Below are positions 17,096 to 23,980 of a stretch of 64,000 bases of DNA, piece by piece (the first letter of the stretch is position 1; each line of letters opens with the position of its first letter). Source of the stretch: Denitrovibrio sp. (GTDB lineage Bacteria; Chrysiogenota; Deferribacteres; Deferribacterales; Geovibrionaceae); contig PKTM01000011.1 in the NCBI GenBank assembly GCA_002869145.1, positions 386,236-450,235 of the forward strand. The letters run 5' to 3'. Below the pieces are notes generated by a model. That model had not been told where the DNA came from. It saw nothing but the letters and a program-made list of their open reading frames with translations, and searched no databases. The translations under genes and the position numbers were made by a program.

Positions 17096-18325
17096 CTAGA
17101 ATATAAATGTCTCACTGGAGAGGCGTTCGTCTATGATTTTAGCGATACGCTCCTCTTCTTCCACAGTGTCTGCAACAAATGTAGCGCTGAAGCGAAGGAA
17201 GTTTCCTGCGTCATCCCACGGTACAGAAGATATAAGCTTCTCTCTGATAAGGTAATCACAGAACTGCTCACCTGATTCGAATTTGCGCCCGGACTGAGTG
17301 CCTTTTGGGATACCGAAGTAAAGGTAGAAAGTCCCCTTAGGCTCTTCAACATCAAAACCGTGCTTGCGAAGTACTTTTGCAAGCATGTTCAGCCTGCGTG
17401 AGTATTTCTTTTTGGTCGGTTCAACAAGCTCCGGATGCTCTAAGCAATAGCTGGCAGCTTTCTGGATAGGGATGTACTGACCTGAGTCGTTGTTGTCTTT
17501 AACAGTAGCAAACGCTTTAACAAGATGCTCGTTTCCACACACAAACCCTATTCTCCAGCCTGTCATATTAAATGACTTAGAGAGTGAATGTATTTCAATG
17601 CCGACATCCATCGCACCGTCAACAGAGAGGAAAGATATCGGCTCTTCGCCGTATGTAAGCTCTATGTATGCTGCGTCAGAGACAACAGCCACATTGTTCT
17701 TTTTAGCAAATGCAACAACCTTCTCGTAGAATTCTTTCGGTGCAAGAACACCGGTAGGGTTGTTTGGATAGTTCAGGTAAAGAAACTTAGCTCTTTCGCA
17801 TATGTCCGCAGGGATGCTGTCGAGATCCGGCAGAAAGTTATTCTCTTTCAAAAGCGGGATGTTATAAACATTGCCACCTAGGTATTTTGTAGTTGTACCT
17901 GAAACAGGGTAGCCAGGAACTGTCATAAGTGCCACATCGCCAGGGTTTATAAGTGCTATAGGAAATAGCGCAAGGGCAGGTTTTGAGCCTATGCAGTGGT
18001 TGAACTGAGAAGCTGCATCCATGTCCACGCCAAATCTCTTTTTCATATAGCTTGCGGCTGCGTTCTTGAATTCTTCAATTCCGTTGTCTGAATAAAATCT
18101 GTTTTCGCGCTTTTCTGATTCTATCTGAAGAACCTTGACAACATCCTGATGCGCCATTGCATCTGGTTCGCCAACGCCCATGTCTATAAGCTCCATTCCT
18201 GGGTTTTCAGTCATTGCAGCTCTTTTAGCTCTTTTGATTTTTTCAAACTTGTAAATAGTGGTATCTTTGCCGAACATCTTTCCACCGAGACGTTCAGAAA
18301 TCATATTTTCCATAAAAAGGCTCAT
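17096..18325 (-). CDS. dapL: LL-diaminopimelate aminotransferase-like class I aminotransferase
   Basis: This is a PLP-dependent fold-type I aminotransferase of 409 residues. It has YPNNPTG, the SDAAY PLP-contact region, and the PLP lysine in HSLSKSFNMTGWRIGF, followed by a C-terminal RFSATF with the substrate-carboxylate Arg. The N-terminal GVGEPD and the HSLSKSFNMTG stretch are closest to DapL, which makes LL-diaminopimelate directly from tetrahydrodipicolinate for lysine and cell-wall synthesis. Other aspartate or alanine aminotransferases cannot be excluded. ATG 18325 is chosen because GGGAGAAC stands at the right distance; upstream in-frame codons extend into the preceding gene. The start overlaps the transporter stop (ATGA). 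Confidence 0.8.
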   Translation of the reverse strand: MSLFMENMISERLGGKMFGKDTTIYKFEKIKRAKRAAMTENPGMELIDMGVGEPDAMAHQDVVKVLQIESEKRENRFYSDNGIEEFKNAAASYMKKRFGVDMDAASQFNHCIGSKPALALFPIALINPGDVALMTVPGYPVSGTTTKYLGGNVYNIPLLKENNFLPDLDSIPADICERAKFLYLNYPNNPTGVLAPKEFYEKVVAFAKKNNVAVVSDAAYIELTYGEEPISFLSVDGAMDVGIEIHSLSKSFNMTGWRIGFVCGNEHLVKAFATVKDNNDSGQYIPIQKAASYCLEHPELVEPTKKKYSRRLNMLAKVLRKHGFDVEEPKGTFYLYFGIPKGTQSGRKFESGEQFCDYLIREKLISSVPWDDAGNFLRFSATFVADTVEEEERIAKIIDERLSSETFIF

Positions 18326-19248
18326 TTTGTTCTCCCAAATTTTTTTCTTCCGTATTTTTCGCAGACACCGCATTCCTCACACATGTCTCCGGTACACTGC
18401 TCAATATATAAATTTACATCTGCGCCATCTAGCGCATTTTTAATCCTGTTTTCAATGTCTATACGGAGGCTGTTTGCCTCTTTGAGACTTAAATCTTGCC
18501 ATAATACAAGGTGCATATCCACAAATCTTTTTACACCAGCACGTCTGGTGCGGAACTTGTGAACTTCTACAATTTCTTGGTCGTGACTTGCAAGTATATC
18601 ATTTATAACAGAAAGTTCTTCGTCGGGCAATACTTCGTCAAGGAGGTCTTTTGTTACAGAAAGATTAAGCTTAAGGGCGGAAAAAATTATATATACAGCT
18701 ATTACAGCACTGACAATGGAGTCTATAAGCTGATAACCAGTGTATTTTATGGCAATAAGGGCCACAATTACACCGCCGTTAGTGAGAAGATCTATCTGGT
18801 AGTGCAGGCTGTCTGCTTCTATAACTGCGGACTTCTCTTTTTTTGCCACATATTTTAAAAAGACCACAAGGAAGAATGTAGCTGTAATGGAGAAAAACAT
18901 CACCCATAAATTTATACCCATATTGGTTATGACGGCGTTGTTCTCTGCATTAGAGTAAGCTTTGTAAAAAATATATAAGCCTGAAAAAAGGATGAGAAAA
19001 GACTGGATCTGTGCAGCCAGCGGTTCGAATTTTGTATGTCCGTATGGGTGGTTTTCGTCAGGAGGCTGTTCTGCCACACGCACTGCGAAATAGTTTATGG
19101 ATGAAGAAACTATGTCCAGGATTGAATCTAAAGCTGAGGACAAAACTGCAAGAGAGCCTGTCCATATGCCTATGACGGCTTTGGTAACTGCAAGTATAAA
19201 AGCTGTGGTGATCGAAACCTTGGTCGCAAATATCTTTGTTATTCGGAT
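18322..19248 (-). CDS. Cation diffusion facilitator transporter, apparent ATC start codon
   Basis: This CDF-family divalent cation/proton antiporter is an inner-membrane exporter, probably for Fe2+, Zn2+, Mn2+ or similar. It has six hydrophobic segments. The metal-site residues fall in SALDSILDIV (TM2, Asp pair) and DSLHYQIDLL (TM5, His/Asp), then a cytoplasmic domain ends in a Cys cluster CTGDMCEECGVC. Residues encoded before TTG 19143 (RITKIFATKVSITTAF) are the normal first segment of the family. No ATG, GTG or TTG precedes them before a stop at 19285-19287. ATC at 19246-19248 has GAGGAG 8 bases before it and gives 308 residues, the family length. So initiation at ATC, or a mutated ATG, is implied. 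Confidence 0.85.
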   Translation of the reverse strand: MRITKIFATKVSITTAFILAVTKAVIGIWTGSLAVLSSALDSILDIVSSSINYFAVRVAEQPPDENHPYGHTKFEPLAAQIQSFLILFSGLYIFYKAYSNAENNAVITNMGINLWVMFFSITATFFLVVFLKYVAKKEKSAVIEADSLHYQIDLLTNGGVIVALIAIKYTGYQLIDSIVSAVIAVYIIFSALKLNLSVTKDLLDEVLPDEELSVINDILASHDQEIVEVHKFRTRRAGVKRFVDMHLVLWQDLSLKEANSLRIDIENRIKNALDGADVNLYIEQCTGDMCEECGVCEKYGRKKFGRTK

Positions 19249-20141
19249 GGTTTTTGCTCCTCTTCCGGCGGTTTGCCATAGAAATTAAACCATACGCTGA
19301 AAAGCCCTATCAGCGAAAGAACAAGTATAATGGGGGGTTCTGAAAAAATAAAGATAAAAATTATCGCTTTCAGAAACGGCATGACATTAAACCTGTTCAT
19401 CCAGAAGAGGATTATTTCAAATCCTTGAAAAGCATACAGTGCTAGCAGAGCAAGAGATAGGTTTATACCTATGAATCTGCCGTATAGCACAGGGGCAAAT
19501 ATTAAAAACAAGGACAATATTAAAAACCACACAAAACTGTCAGGCAGTCTGAATCTTTCTGTGGGTACATTTTTTATTTTTGCAAAAATGTGCTGTGAAA
19601 CAAAAGCGGAAAATACGGTGTACATGTAGTTGAACGCAGGGAAGACAAGAACCAGTGCAAGCGCTGCCTGATTAAGGTTGTTTTCAACCTGTGCGAAATA
19701 TGGAGACTGCACCATAGGTGCATTAACTTCTTTCGCGGCGTTTATAAATGTCTGCATGGAGTTTGCTGTAAACTCAATAAGACCCTCTCTGTATCCGGCG
19801 AAAGTATAGATAATAATGAAAGTAACAGCAAAGCTGAGTGCAGCAGCTCCTGCCACATGTAGCCAGCTTGTCTGTATGCCGTTTCTTTGGGCATATCTTA
19901 TGAAAAATGCTGTGAAAAGAGGCGATATGACGAAAAAAGCAGCCAGGGTGAAATTTGCTACAGCCAGTGAAATCACCAGCACCAGAAGCATTATGTCGTA
20001 CTGTTTTGCCCGTTTTTCATGTGCGAGATACAGCATGAGAACCAGCGGACTGAACACGGCAGTTATGATCCCTATTTGCGGGGCGATGCCGTTTGCGCCA
20101 AAAAGTATAACTGACAATAATGGGTATAAAGCTATATGCAT
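19239..20141 (-). CDS. DUF2232 (YybS-like) multi-spanning membrane protein
   Basis: This 300-residue protein has about eight hydrophobic segments and a short charged tail (KPPEEEQKPSE). Its position next to rpsR, ssb and rpsF and its hydrophobicity profile match the DUF2232/YybS family, which often lies between rpsR and rplI. The function of the family is not known. The ATG has no ribosome-binding site, and a TATAAT box ends 7 bases before it, so the message is probably leaderless. A terminator separates it from rpsR. Its last codons overlap the start of the transporter gene. Confidence 0.75.
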   Translation of the reverse strand: MHIALYPLLSVILFGANGIAPQIGIITAVFSPLVLMLYLAHEKRAKQYDIMLLVLVISLAVANFTLAAFFVISPLFTAFFIRYAQRNGIQTSWLHVAGAAALSFAVTFIIIYTFAGYREGLIEFTANSMQTFINAAKEVNAPMVQSPYFAQVENNLNQAALALVLVFPAFNYMYTVFSAFVSQHIFAKIKNVPTERFRLPDSFVWFLILSLFLIFAPVLYGRFIGINLSLALLALYAFQGFEIILFWMNRFNVMPFLKAIIFIFIFSEPPIILVLSLIGLFSVWFNFYGKPPEEEQKPSE

Positions 20142-20147
20142 GTTATT

Positions 20148-20175
20148 ATTATAATATATTTTTGAATTGGTTAAA
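20148..20175 (-). promoter_or_regulatory. Promoter of the DUF2232 gene, predicted leaderless transcript
   Basis: On the minus strand TATAAT occupies 20153-20148 and a weak TTTAAC -35 lies at about 20175-20170, 16 bases away. Transcription starting 6-7 bases after the -10 would begin at the ATG (20141) itself. The absence of a Shine-Dalgarno sequence there agrees with this. Confidence 0.5.
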
Positions 20176-20176
20176 G

Positions 20177-20204
20177 AAAAAAAAGGGGGACAAAAGCCCC
20201 CCTT
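20177..20204 (-). terminator. Rho-independent terminator of rpsF-ssb-rpsR
   Basis: Read on the minus strand, AAGGGGG and CCCCCTT form a stem around the loop GCTTTTGT, followed by eight T. It lies 34 bases after the rpsR stop and separates the ribosomal protein operon from the DUF2232 gene. Confidence 0.9.
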
Positions 20205-20237
20205 GATTTATCTCTTGTAATGCTTTTTCAGCCAATA

Positions 20238-20468
20238 CTATTTTGTAAGGCTAAACGGCAGAAGAGCAATTATTCTTGCTGTTTTTACCGCTACTGCAAG
20301 CTGACGCTGGTGCTTAGCACATGTGCCTGTAAGCCTGCGGGGCATTATTTTTCCACGCTCAGTAACAAATTGTCTGAGCAGTTTTACATCTTTGTAATCA
20401 ATATCTATAGTTTCTGTGCAGAATCTACATACTTTTTTGCGCTGAAATTTGCGTTTTACAAAGGCCAT
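20238..20468 (-). CDS. rpsR: 30S ribosomal protein S18
   Basis: S18 binds the 30S platform as a dimer with S6. The 76-residue basic protein has VCRFC near residue 13, [18 protein letters not shown] in the middle and the signature [19 protein letters not shown]. It begins with ATG behind TAGGAGG. It lies 9 bases after ssb in the conserved order rpsF-ssb-rpsR. The C-terminus LPFSLTK is slightly longer than usual. rplI, which often follows, is absent here. Confidence 0.97.
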   Translation of the reverse strand: MAFVKRKFQRKKVCRFCTETIDIDYKDVKLLRQFVTERGKIMPRRLTGTCAKHQRQLAVAVKTARIIALLPFSLTK

Positions 20469-20477
20469 TAAATCCTC

Positions 20478-20870
20478 CTAGAATGGTATGTCGTCTTCGT
20501 CTATGCTGTCAGCAGAAGGTTCTTTGTAAGAGCTACCGGAATCACTACTGTCGTTTCTTCTGGAAACGAACTGAATGTTTTCAGCCACCACCTCGTGTTT
20601 GCTCCTTTTTTGTCCCTCATGCTCCCAAGTGTTGTATGATAGCCTGCCCTCTATAAGTATCGGCATACCTTTTGTGATGTATTCACCACACATTTCGGCA
20701 GTTCTGCCGAATGCTACTATGTCGATAAAGCAGGTTTCTTCTTTGTCTCTTGTTTTTCTGTTAACCGCTAGGCCGAATTTAGCTACTGGAAGGTCACGCC
20801 CTGGTATGTAGCGTACTTCCGGATTTCTTGTTACGTTACCAAGCAGCATTACTTTATTCAGAAAACCCAT
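20478..20870 (-). CDS. ssb: Single-stranded DNA-binding protein
   Basis: SSB coats single-stranded DNA during replication, recombination and repair. The OB-fold starts with MGFLNKVMLLGNVTRNPEVRY and includes FIDIVAFGRTAEMC and RLSYNTWEHEGQKRS. After a Ser-rich linker the protein ends DEDDIPF, the acidic tip that recruits partner proteins. At 130 residues it is compact. It lies between rpsF and rpsR, as in many bacteria. Confidence 0.97.
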   Translation of the reverse strand: MGFLNKVMLLGNVTRNPEVRYIPGRDLPVAKFGLAVNRKTRDKEETCFIDIVAFGRTAEMCGEYITKGMPILIEGRLSYNTWEHEGQKRSKHEVVAENIQFVSRRNDSSDSGSSYKEPSADSIDEDDIPF

Positions 20871-20891
20871 AAGATACTCCTAAAGACGAGA

Positions 20892-21467
20892 TTACTCAGC
20901 GTCTGCTTTTGTCTCTTCTTTTGTTGTTGGGGCTTCTGGCTCAGCAGCAGGAGCTTCTTCTTTAGCCGGAGCTTCAGGAGCAGTCTCTTTAGCTGGCTCA
21001 GCAGCAGGAGCGGCCTCTTTAGCCGGAGCTTCAGGAGCAGCTTCTTTAGCTGGTGCTTCAGCCTTAGCCTCTGTTGTTTCAGATTTCTCTGCTTCTTCTC
21101 TCGGTCTTCTTGTTCCGCCAGGTCTTTTACCGTAACGTTTTGGACCGGATGTGTCTCTTTTGGGATTAAGTTTAAATTTCTTTTCATCGATAGCAACCAG
21201 AACAAACCTGAGAACGTTTTCGTTGAAACGGAAACGCTTGTTAAGCTCTAGGTGATAGTCTGCGTCTGCTTCGAACTGGATTAGAAAGTATACACCCTCA
21301 CGGAAGTCTTCTATGTCATATGCCATAGTCTGCTTGCCCCAAGGCTCCACTTTGAGAATCTTTCCGCCGTTCTGCTCGATGTTGTTTTTGTAGAACTCAA
21401 GCTCTTTGTCGAGTTCCTCCTGCGGCAGATCAGGACGGACGATGAATACGGTTTCGTAAGTGTTCAT
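20892..21467 (-). CDS. rpsF: 30S ribosomal protein S6 with long Ala/Pro/Glu/Lys-rich tail
   Basis: S6 pairs with S18 in the small subunit platform. The normal S6 domain spans about residues 1-100 (YETVFIVRPDLPQEELD near the start, then VEPWGKQTMAYDIEDFREG). The rest, to residue 191, is a low-complexity tail. It is first basic (KRYGKRPGGTRRPREE) and then built of repeats such as EAPAKEAAPEAPAKE. The tail has no stable fold in view; S6 tails vary among bacteria (E. coli S6 is post-translationally glutamylated). The start has AAGGAGGAAAA immediately before ATG. Confidence 0.95.
   Translation of the reverse strand: MNTYETVFIVRPDLPQEELDKELEFYKNNIEQNGGKILKVEPWGKQTMAYDIEDFREGVYFLIQFEADADYHLELNKRFRFNENVLRFVLVAIDEKKFKLNPKRDTSGPKRYGKRPGGTRRPREEAEKSETTEAKAEAPAKEAAPEAPAKEAAPAAEPAKETAPEAPAKEEAPAAEPEAPTTKEETKADAE
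20935..21065 (-). repeat. Low-complexity repeats encoding the S6 tail
   Basis: Near-identical units of about 24-45 bases encode alternating PEAPAKEAA and PAAEPAKE blocks in the C-terminal part of rpsF. Such tracts change length easily by slippage or recombination, so tail length may vary between strains. Confidence 0.8.
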
Positions 21468-21492
21468 TTTTCCTCCTTCATGGTCTTACGTA

Positions 21493-21518
21493 GTTGCGCA
21501 CTTATAGGTGCACGCAAC
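21493..21518 (-). promoter_or_regulatory. Hairpin in the rpsF leader, possible S6:S18 autoregulatory site
   Basis: On the transcript from the promoter at 21533-21561 the leader is about 60 bases. It contains the stem GTTGCG/CGCAAC continued by CAC/GTG with a two-base bulge and a six-base loop. Leaders of rpsF in many bacteria bind the S6-S18 complex through a bulged hairpin. I do not see the canonical CCG in the bulge, so the assignment is inferred from position. Confidence 0.45.
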
Positions 21519-21532
21519 AAAGGTGGTCGAAC

Positions 21533-21561
21533 TATATAACAGGTGGCTTTTTGATTGTCAA
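21533..21561 (-). promoter_or_regulatory. Sigma-70 type promoter of rpsF-ssb-rpsR
   Basis: The minus strand has a perfect TTGACA at 21561-21556, a 17-base spacer and TATATA at 21538-21533. Transcription would start near 21526, giving the hairpin-containing leader in front of rpsF. Confidence 0.75.
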
Positions 21562-21579
21562 TATATTAATATCTTGCTT

Positions 21580-22488
21580 ATGTCTGAAATAGAGAGAGTT
21601 ATCGAAATTACAGCAGAAGAGAATTCCGAGAGGCTGGATGCATTCATAGCGTCTCAGTCTGACATCACCCGTTCGTTCGCTGAAAAACTAATCTCGGAAG
21701 GCTTTGTAAAGGTAAACGGCGAGTCCAGACAAAAAAAATATAAGGTAAAAAGCGGCGACCATATATATATAGAGGTGCCTAAAGAGGGAGTGCCTGACCT
21801 GACACCTGTGAAGATGGACATTAATATAGTGTATGACTGTGAGCATTACGCAGTAATAGACAAGCCGGCAGGAGTTACAGTGCACCCTGCCCCAGGGCAT
21901 ACGGATGATACAATTGTAAATGCCATGCTGTACGAATTTGAGATAAGCGATGAAAACGATCTGAGGCCGGGGATTGTGCACAGACTGGACAAGGATACCT
22001 CCGGTTTAATGCTGATAGCGAAGAACAGAGATGCCAGAGAGAAGCTGGCGAAGGTTTTTGCTGACAGGCTTGTAGACAAATATTATATGGCTGTTTGCTG
22101 GGGTAGACCAAAGAAGGATCATTTTGTCATAAACGAACCGATAGGCAGACACCATAAAGACCGCAAGAAGATGACTGTTCGAGAGGACGGCAGACAGGCA
22201 AAAAGTGAGATTAATGTCATAAAGCAGAAAGATTTGGCTTTTCTTGCGGAAGTGAGAATTTTTACTGGACGAACACATCAGATAAGAGTACATATGACCC
22301 ATGCAGGTTTTCCGCTTGCAGGCGATGAGGTTTATGGAAACAAGCAGTCATTAAAGCTGCCGATCAGCAGACAGGCTTTGCACTCCTGCAGATTGTCGTT
22401 TTTAGACCCCTTCACTAATGAAATGGTAGTATACGAATCTGGCTTGCCGCCGGATATGCAGGAGCTTATAAAAAGACTTAAATTATAG
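21580..22488 (+). CDS. rluD: RluA-family rRNA pseudouridine synthase (RluD-like)
   Basis: This protein converts specific uridines in 23S rRNA to pseudouridine; RluD acts on helix 69. An S4 RNA-binding domain occupies about residues 10-70 (RLDAFIAS and GFVKVNG). The RluA/RsuA catalytic domain has the Asp in HRLDKDTSGLMLIAKN and also GRTHQIRVH. I place the start at ATG 21580, giving MSEIERVIEIT (302 residues). No good ribosome-binding site is visible there, and the frame can be extended to ATG 21508. It is divergent from rpsF. RluC or another RluA paralogue is possible. Confidence 0.88.
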   Translation: MSEIERVIEITAEENSERLDAFIASQSDITRSFAEKLISEGFVKVNGESRQKKYKVKSGDHIYIEVPKEGVPDLTPVKMDINIVYDCEHYAVIDKPAGVTVHPAPGHTDDTIVNAMLYEFEISDENDLRPGIVHRLDKDTSGLMLIAKNRDAREKLAKVFADRLVDKYYMAVCWGRPKKDHFVINEPIGRHHKDRKKMTVREDGRQAKSEINVIKQKDLAFLAEVRIFTGRTHQIRVHMTHAGFPLAGDEVYGNKQSLKLPISRQALHSCRLSFLDPFTNEMVVYESGLPPDMQELIKRLKL

Positions 22489-22578
22489 TATTTATTTTGA
22501 ACTTTTGCTTGTTAAAAATCTACTGACAGGAAAGGTTGTTAAGGACTGAAACTTTTAATCCTAAAACGATGTTTCTTG

Positions 22579-22608
22579 TTGACACCCTTGCTATGTTCGT
22601 GATAGATA
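22579..22608 (+). promoter_or_regulatory. Candidate promoter of the nuo operon
   Basis: A perfect TTGACA at 22579-22584 lies 58 bases before nuoA, in the 153-base gap after rluD. The -10 position (ATAGAT/TAGATA at 17-18 bases) is a weak match. The gap holds no other gene. Confidence 0.4.
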
Positions 22609-22641
22609 CTGCATACTGTATACAAAATACAGAGGTGATGT

Positions 22642-22995
22642 ATGAATGGATATTTGCCTATAGTTATGTTTCTTTTGGTAGCGGGGACTCTCGGTATAGT
22701 CGTTATGTTTGCCGGAGTTATAGTTCGCCCAAAGAAATACGAAAAAGTTAAGTTTAGTGTTTATGAGTGCGGTATGCCGCCACTCGACGAAAACAGAAAG
22801 CGTCTTAATGTAAGATTCTACATTATAGCTATGCTGTTTGTAATTTTTGACGTGGAGACAGTTTTTCTGTTTCCGTGGGCCGTCTCTTTTGACATGATCG
22901 GCCTATTTGGACTTATCGAGATGATCTTATTTCTCGTAATACTTGTCTTCGGCTATTTTTATGCTTGGCAAAAAGGAGCGTTGGAATGGGATTGA
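22642..22995 (+). CDS. nuoA: NADH-quinone oxidoreductase subunit A
   Basis: NuoA is a three-helix membrane subunit of complex I near the quinone channel. The 117-residue protein has the loop YECGMPP with the conserved Cys, and [22 protein letters not shown], the second helix with its conserved Glu and Asp. GAGGTG precedes the ATG. It is the first gene of the nuoA-N operon and overlaps nuoB by 10 bases. Confidence 0.96.
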   Translation: MNGYLPIVMFLLVAGTLGIVVMFAGVIVRPKKYEKVKFSVYECGMPPLDENRKRLNVRFYIIAMLFVIFDVETVFLFPWAVSFDMIGLFGLIEMILFLVILVFGYFYAWQKGALEWD

Positions 22996-23462
22996 TTGAT
23001 GGGAAACTACCAGAAAATGTACTGACTACAACTATTGATAACGTAATCAACTATTGTAGAAAGGGCTCACTGTGGCCAATGACTTTTGGTCTGGCCTGCT
23101 GTGCTATTGAGATGATGGCCTGCGGTGCTGCGAAGTATGACTTCGACCGTTTGGGTATCATTTTCAGAGCTACACCAAGACAGTCAGACGTTATGATTGT
23201 TGCCGGTACAGTGACAAGAAAGATGGCTCCTGTAGTCCGTAAGGTTTATCTTCAGATGCCAGAGCCGAAATGGGTTATCGCTATGGGTAGCTGTGCTACA
23301 TCCGGCGGTATCTACAACACTTACTCTACAGTTCAGGGTGTGGACGAGGTTGTTCCAGTGGACTTTTATATCCCGGGATGTCCTCCAAGACCAGAAGCAC
23401 TGTATGATGCAATCGTAGCTCTTCAGTCAAAGATTATGACTGAGAAAGTTCTCAGGAAATAG
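22986..23462 (+). CDS. nuoB: NADH-quinone oxidoreductase subunit B
   Basis: NuoB holds cluster N2, the last Fe-S centre before quinone. Its four Cys ligands are visible: the adjacent pair in [10 protein letters not shown], one in GSCATSGG and one in PGCPPRPE. I take ATG 22986 as the start, with AAGGAG at good distance inside the nuoA end; the frame could be extended to a TTG at 22965. At 158 residues it is standard. Confidence 0.97.
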   Translation: MGLIDGKLPENVLTTTIDNVINYCRKGSLWPMTFGLACCAIEMMACGAAKYDFDRLGIIFRATPRQSDVMIVAGTVTRKMAPVVRKVYLQMPEPKWVIAMGSCATSGGIYNTYSTVQGVDEVVPVDFYIPGCPPRPEALYDAIVALQSKIMTEKVLRK

Positions 23463-23471
23463 GAGAGAGTT

Positions 23472-23969
23472 ATGACATTTGAGCAACTTACAGAAAAACT
23501 GACAGCAATGTTCCCTGAAAAGCTTAACTGCTACTCAGAGTTCAAGTGTAATTTTATCAAAGTGAAGGACTCTTCTGTTTATATGCAGGTGCTTGAAGCA
23601 CTTAAAGAAGAATTCTCCTTCAAGTATATGGTCGACGTTATGGCGACACACTGGCCTAAAAAGCGCGAGAAGTTTGAAATAACAAACAATCTCTTCTCTA
23701 TTGAGAACAAGCTTAGGGTCTTTGTAAAAGTTGCAGACTAAGACAATAAGTTCCCTACCATCACAGGTCTCTGGGCAGGCGCCAACCTTATGGAGAGGGA
23801 GCAGTATGATCTGGTTGGTGTTGTTTTTGAAGGACACCCGGACCTCAGAAGAGTACTTCTGCCGGAGTTCTTTGAAGGGCACCCTCTCAGGAAAGACTTT
23901 CCGCTTAAGGAGAGAGCTTGGTTCAACAATGCTGATGAACAAGGCCTTGGCCTTAAGTTTTCAAGGTAG
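23472..23969 (+). pseudogene. nuoC: NADH-quinone oxidoreductase subunit C, interrupted by in-frame TAA at codon 90
   Basis: NuoC (30-kDa subunit) supports the quinone-binding peripheral arm. Starting at ATG 23472 (GGAGAG upstream), the frame encodes the N-terminal domain up to RVFVKVAD. It then meets TAA at 23739-23741. It continues in the same frame without shift as [36 protein letters not shown] and [10 protein letters not shown], ending at TAG 23967-23969. The signature after the stop (DLxGxxFxGHPDLRR) is the family hallmark, so one base change separates this from an intact 165-residue NuoC. It may be a recent nonsense mutation, readthrough or a base-call error. The rest of complex I is intact, which argues that a functional product is made. 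Confidence 0.88.
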
Positions 23970-23980
23970 GGGCTGAAAAT

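Noticed and set aside
23731-23976. A separate gene in another frame covering the second half of nuoC
   Set aside because: It is a shadow in another frame with no family match. The nuoC residues continue in the original frame after the TAA.
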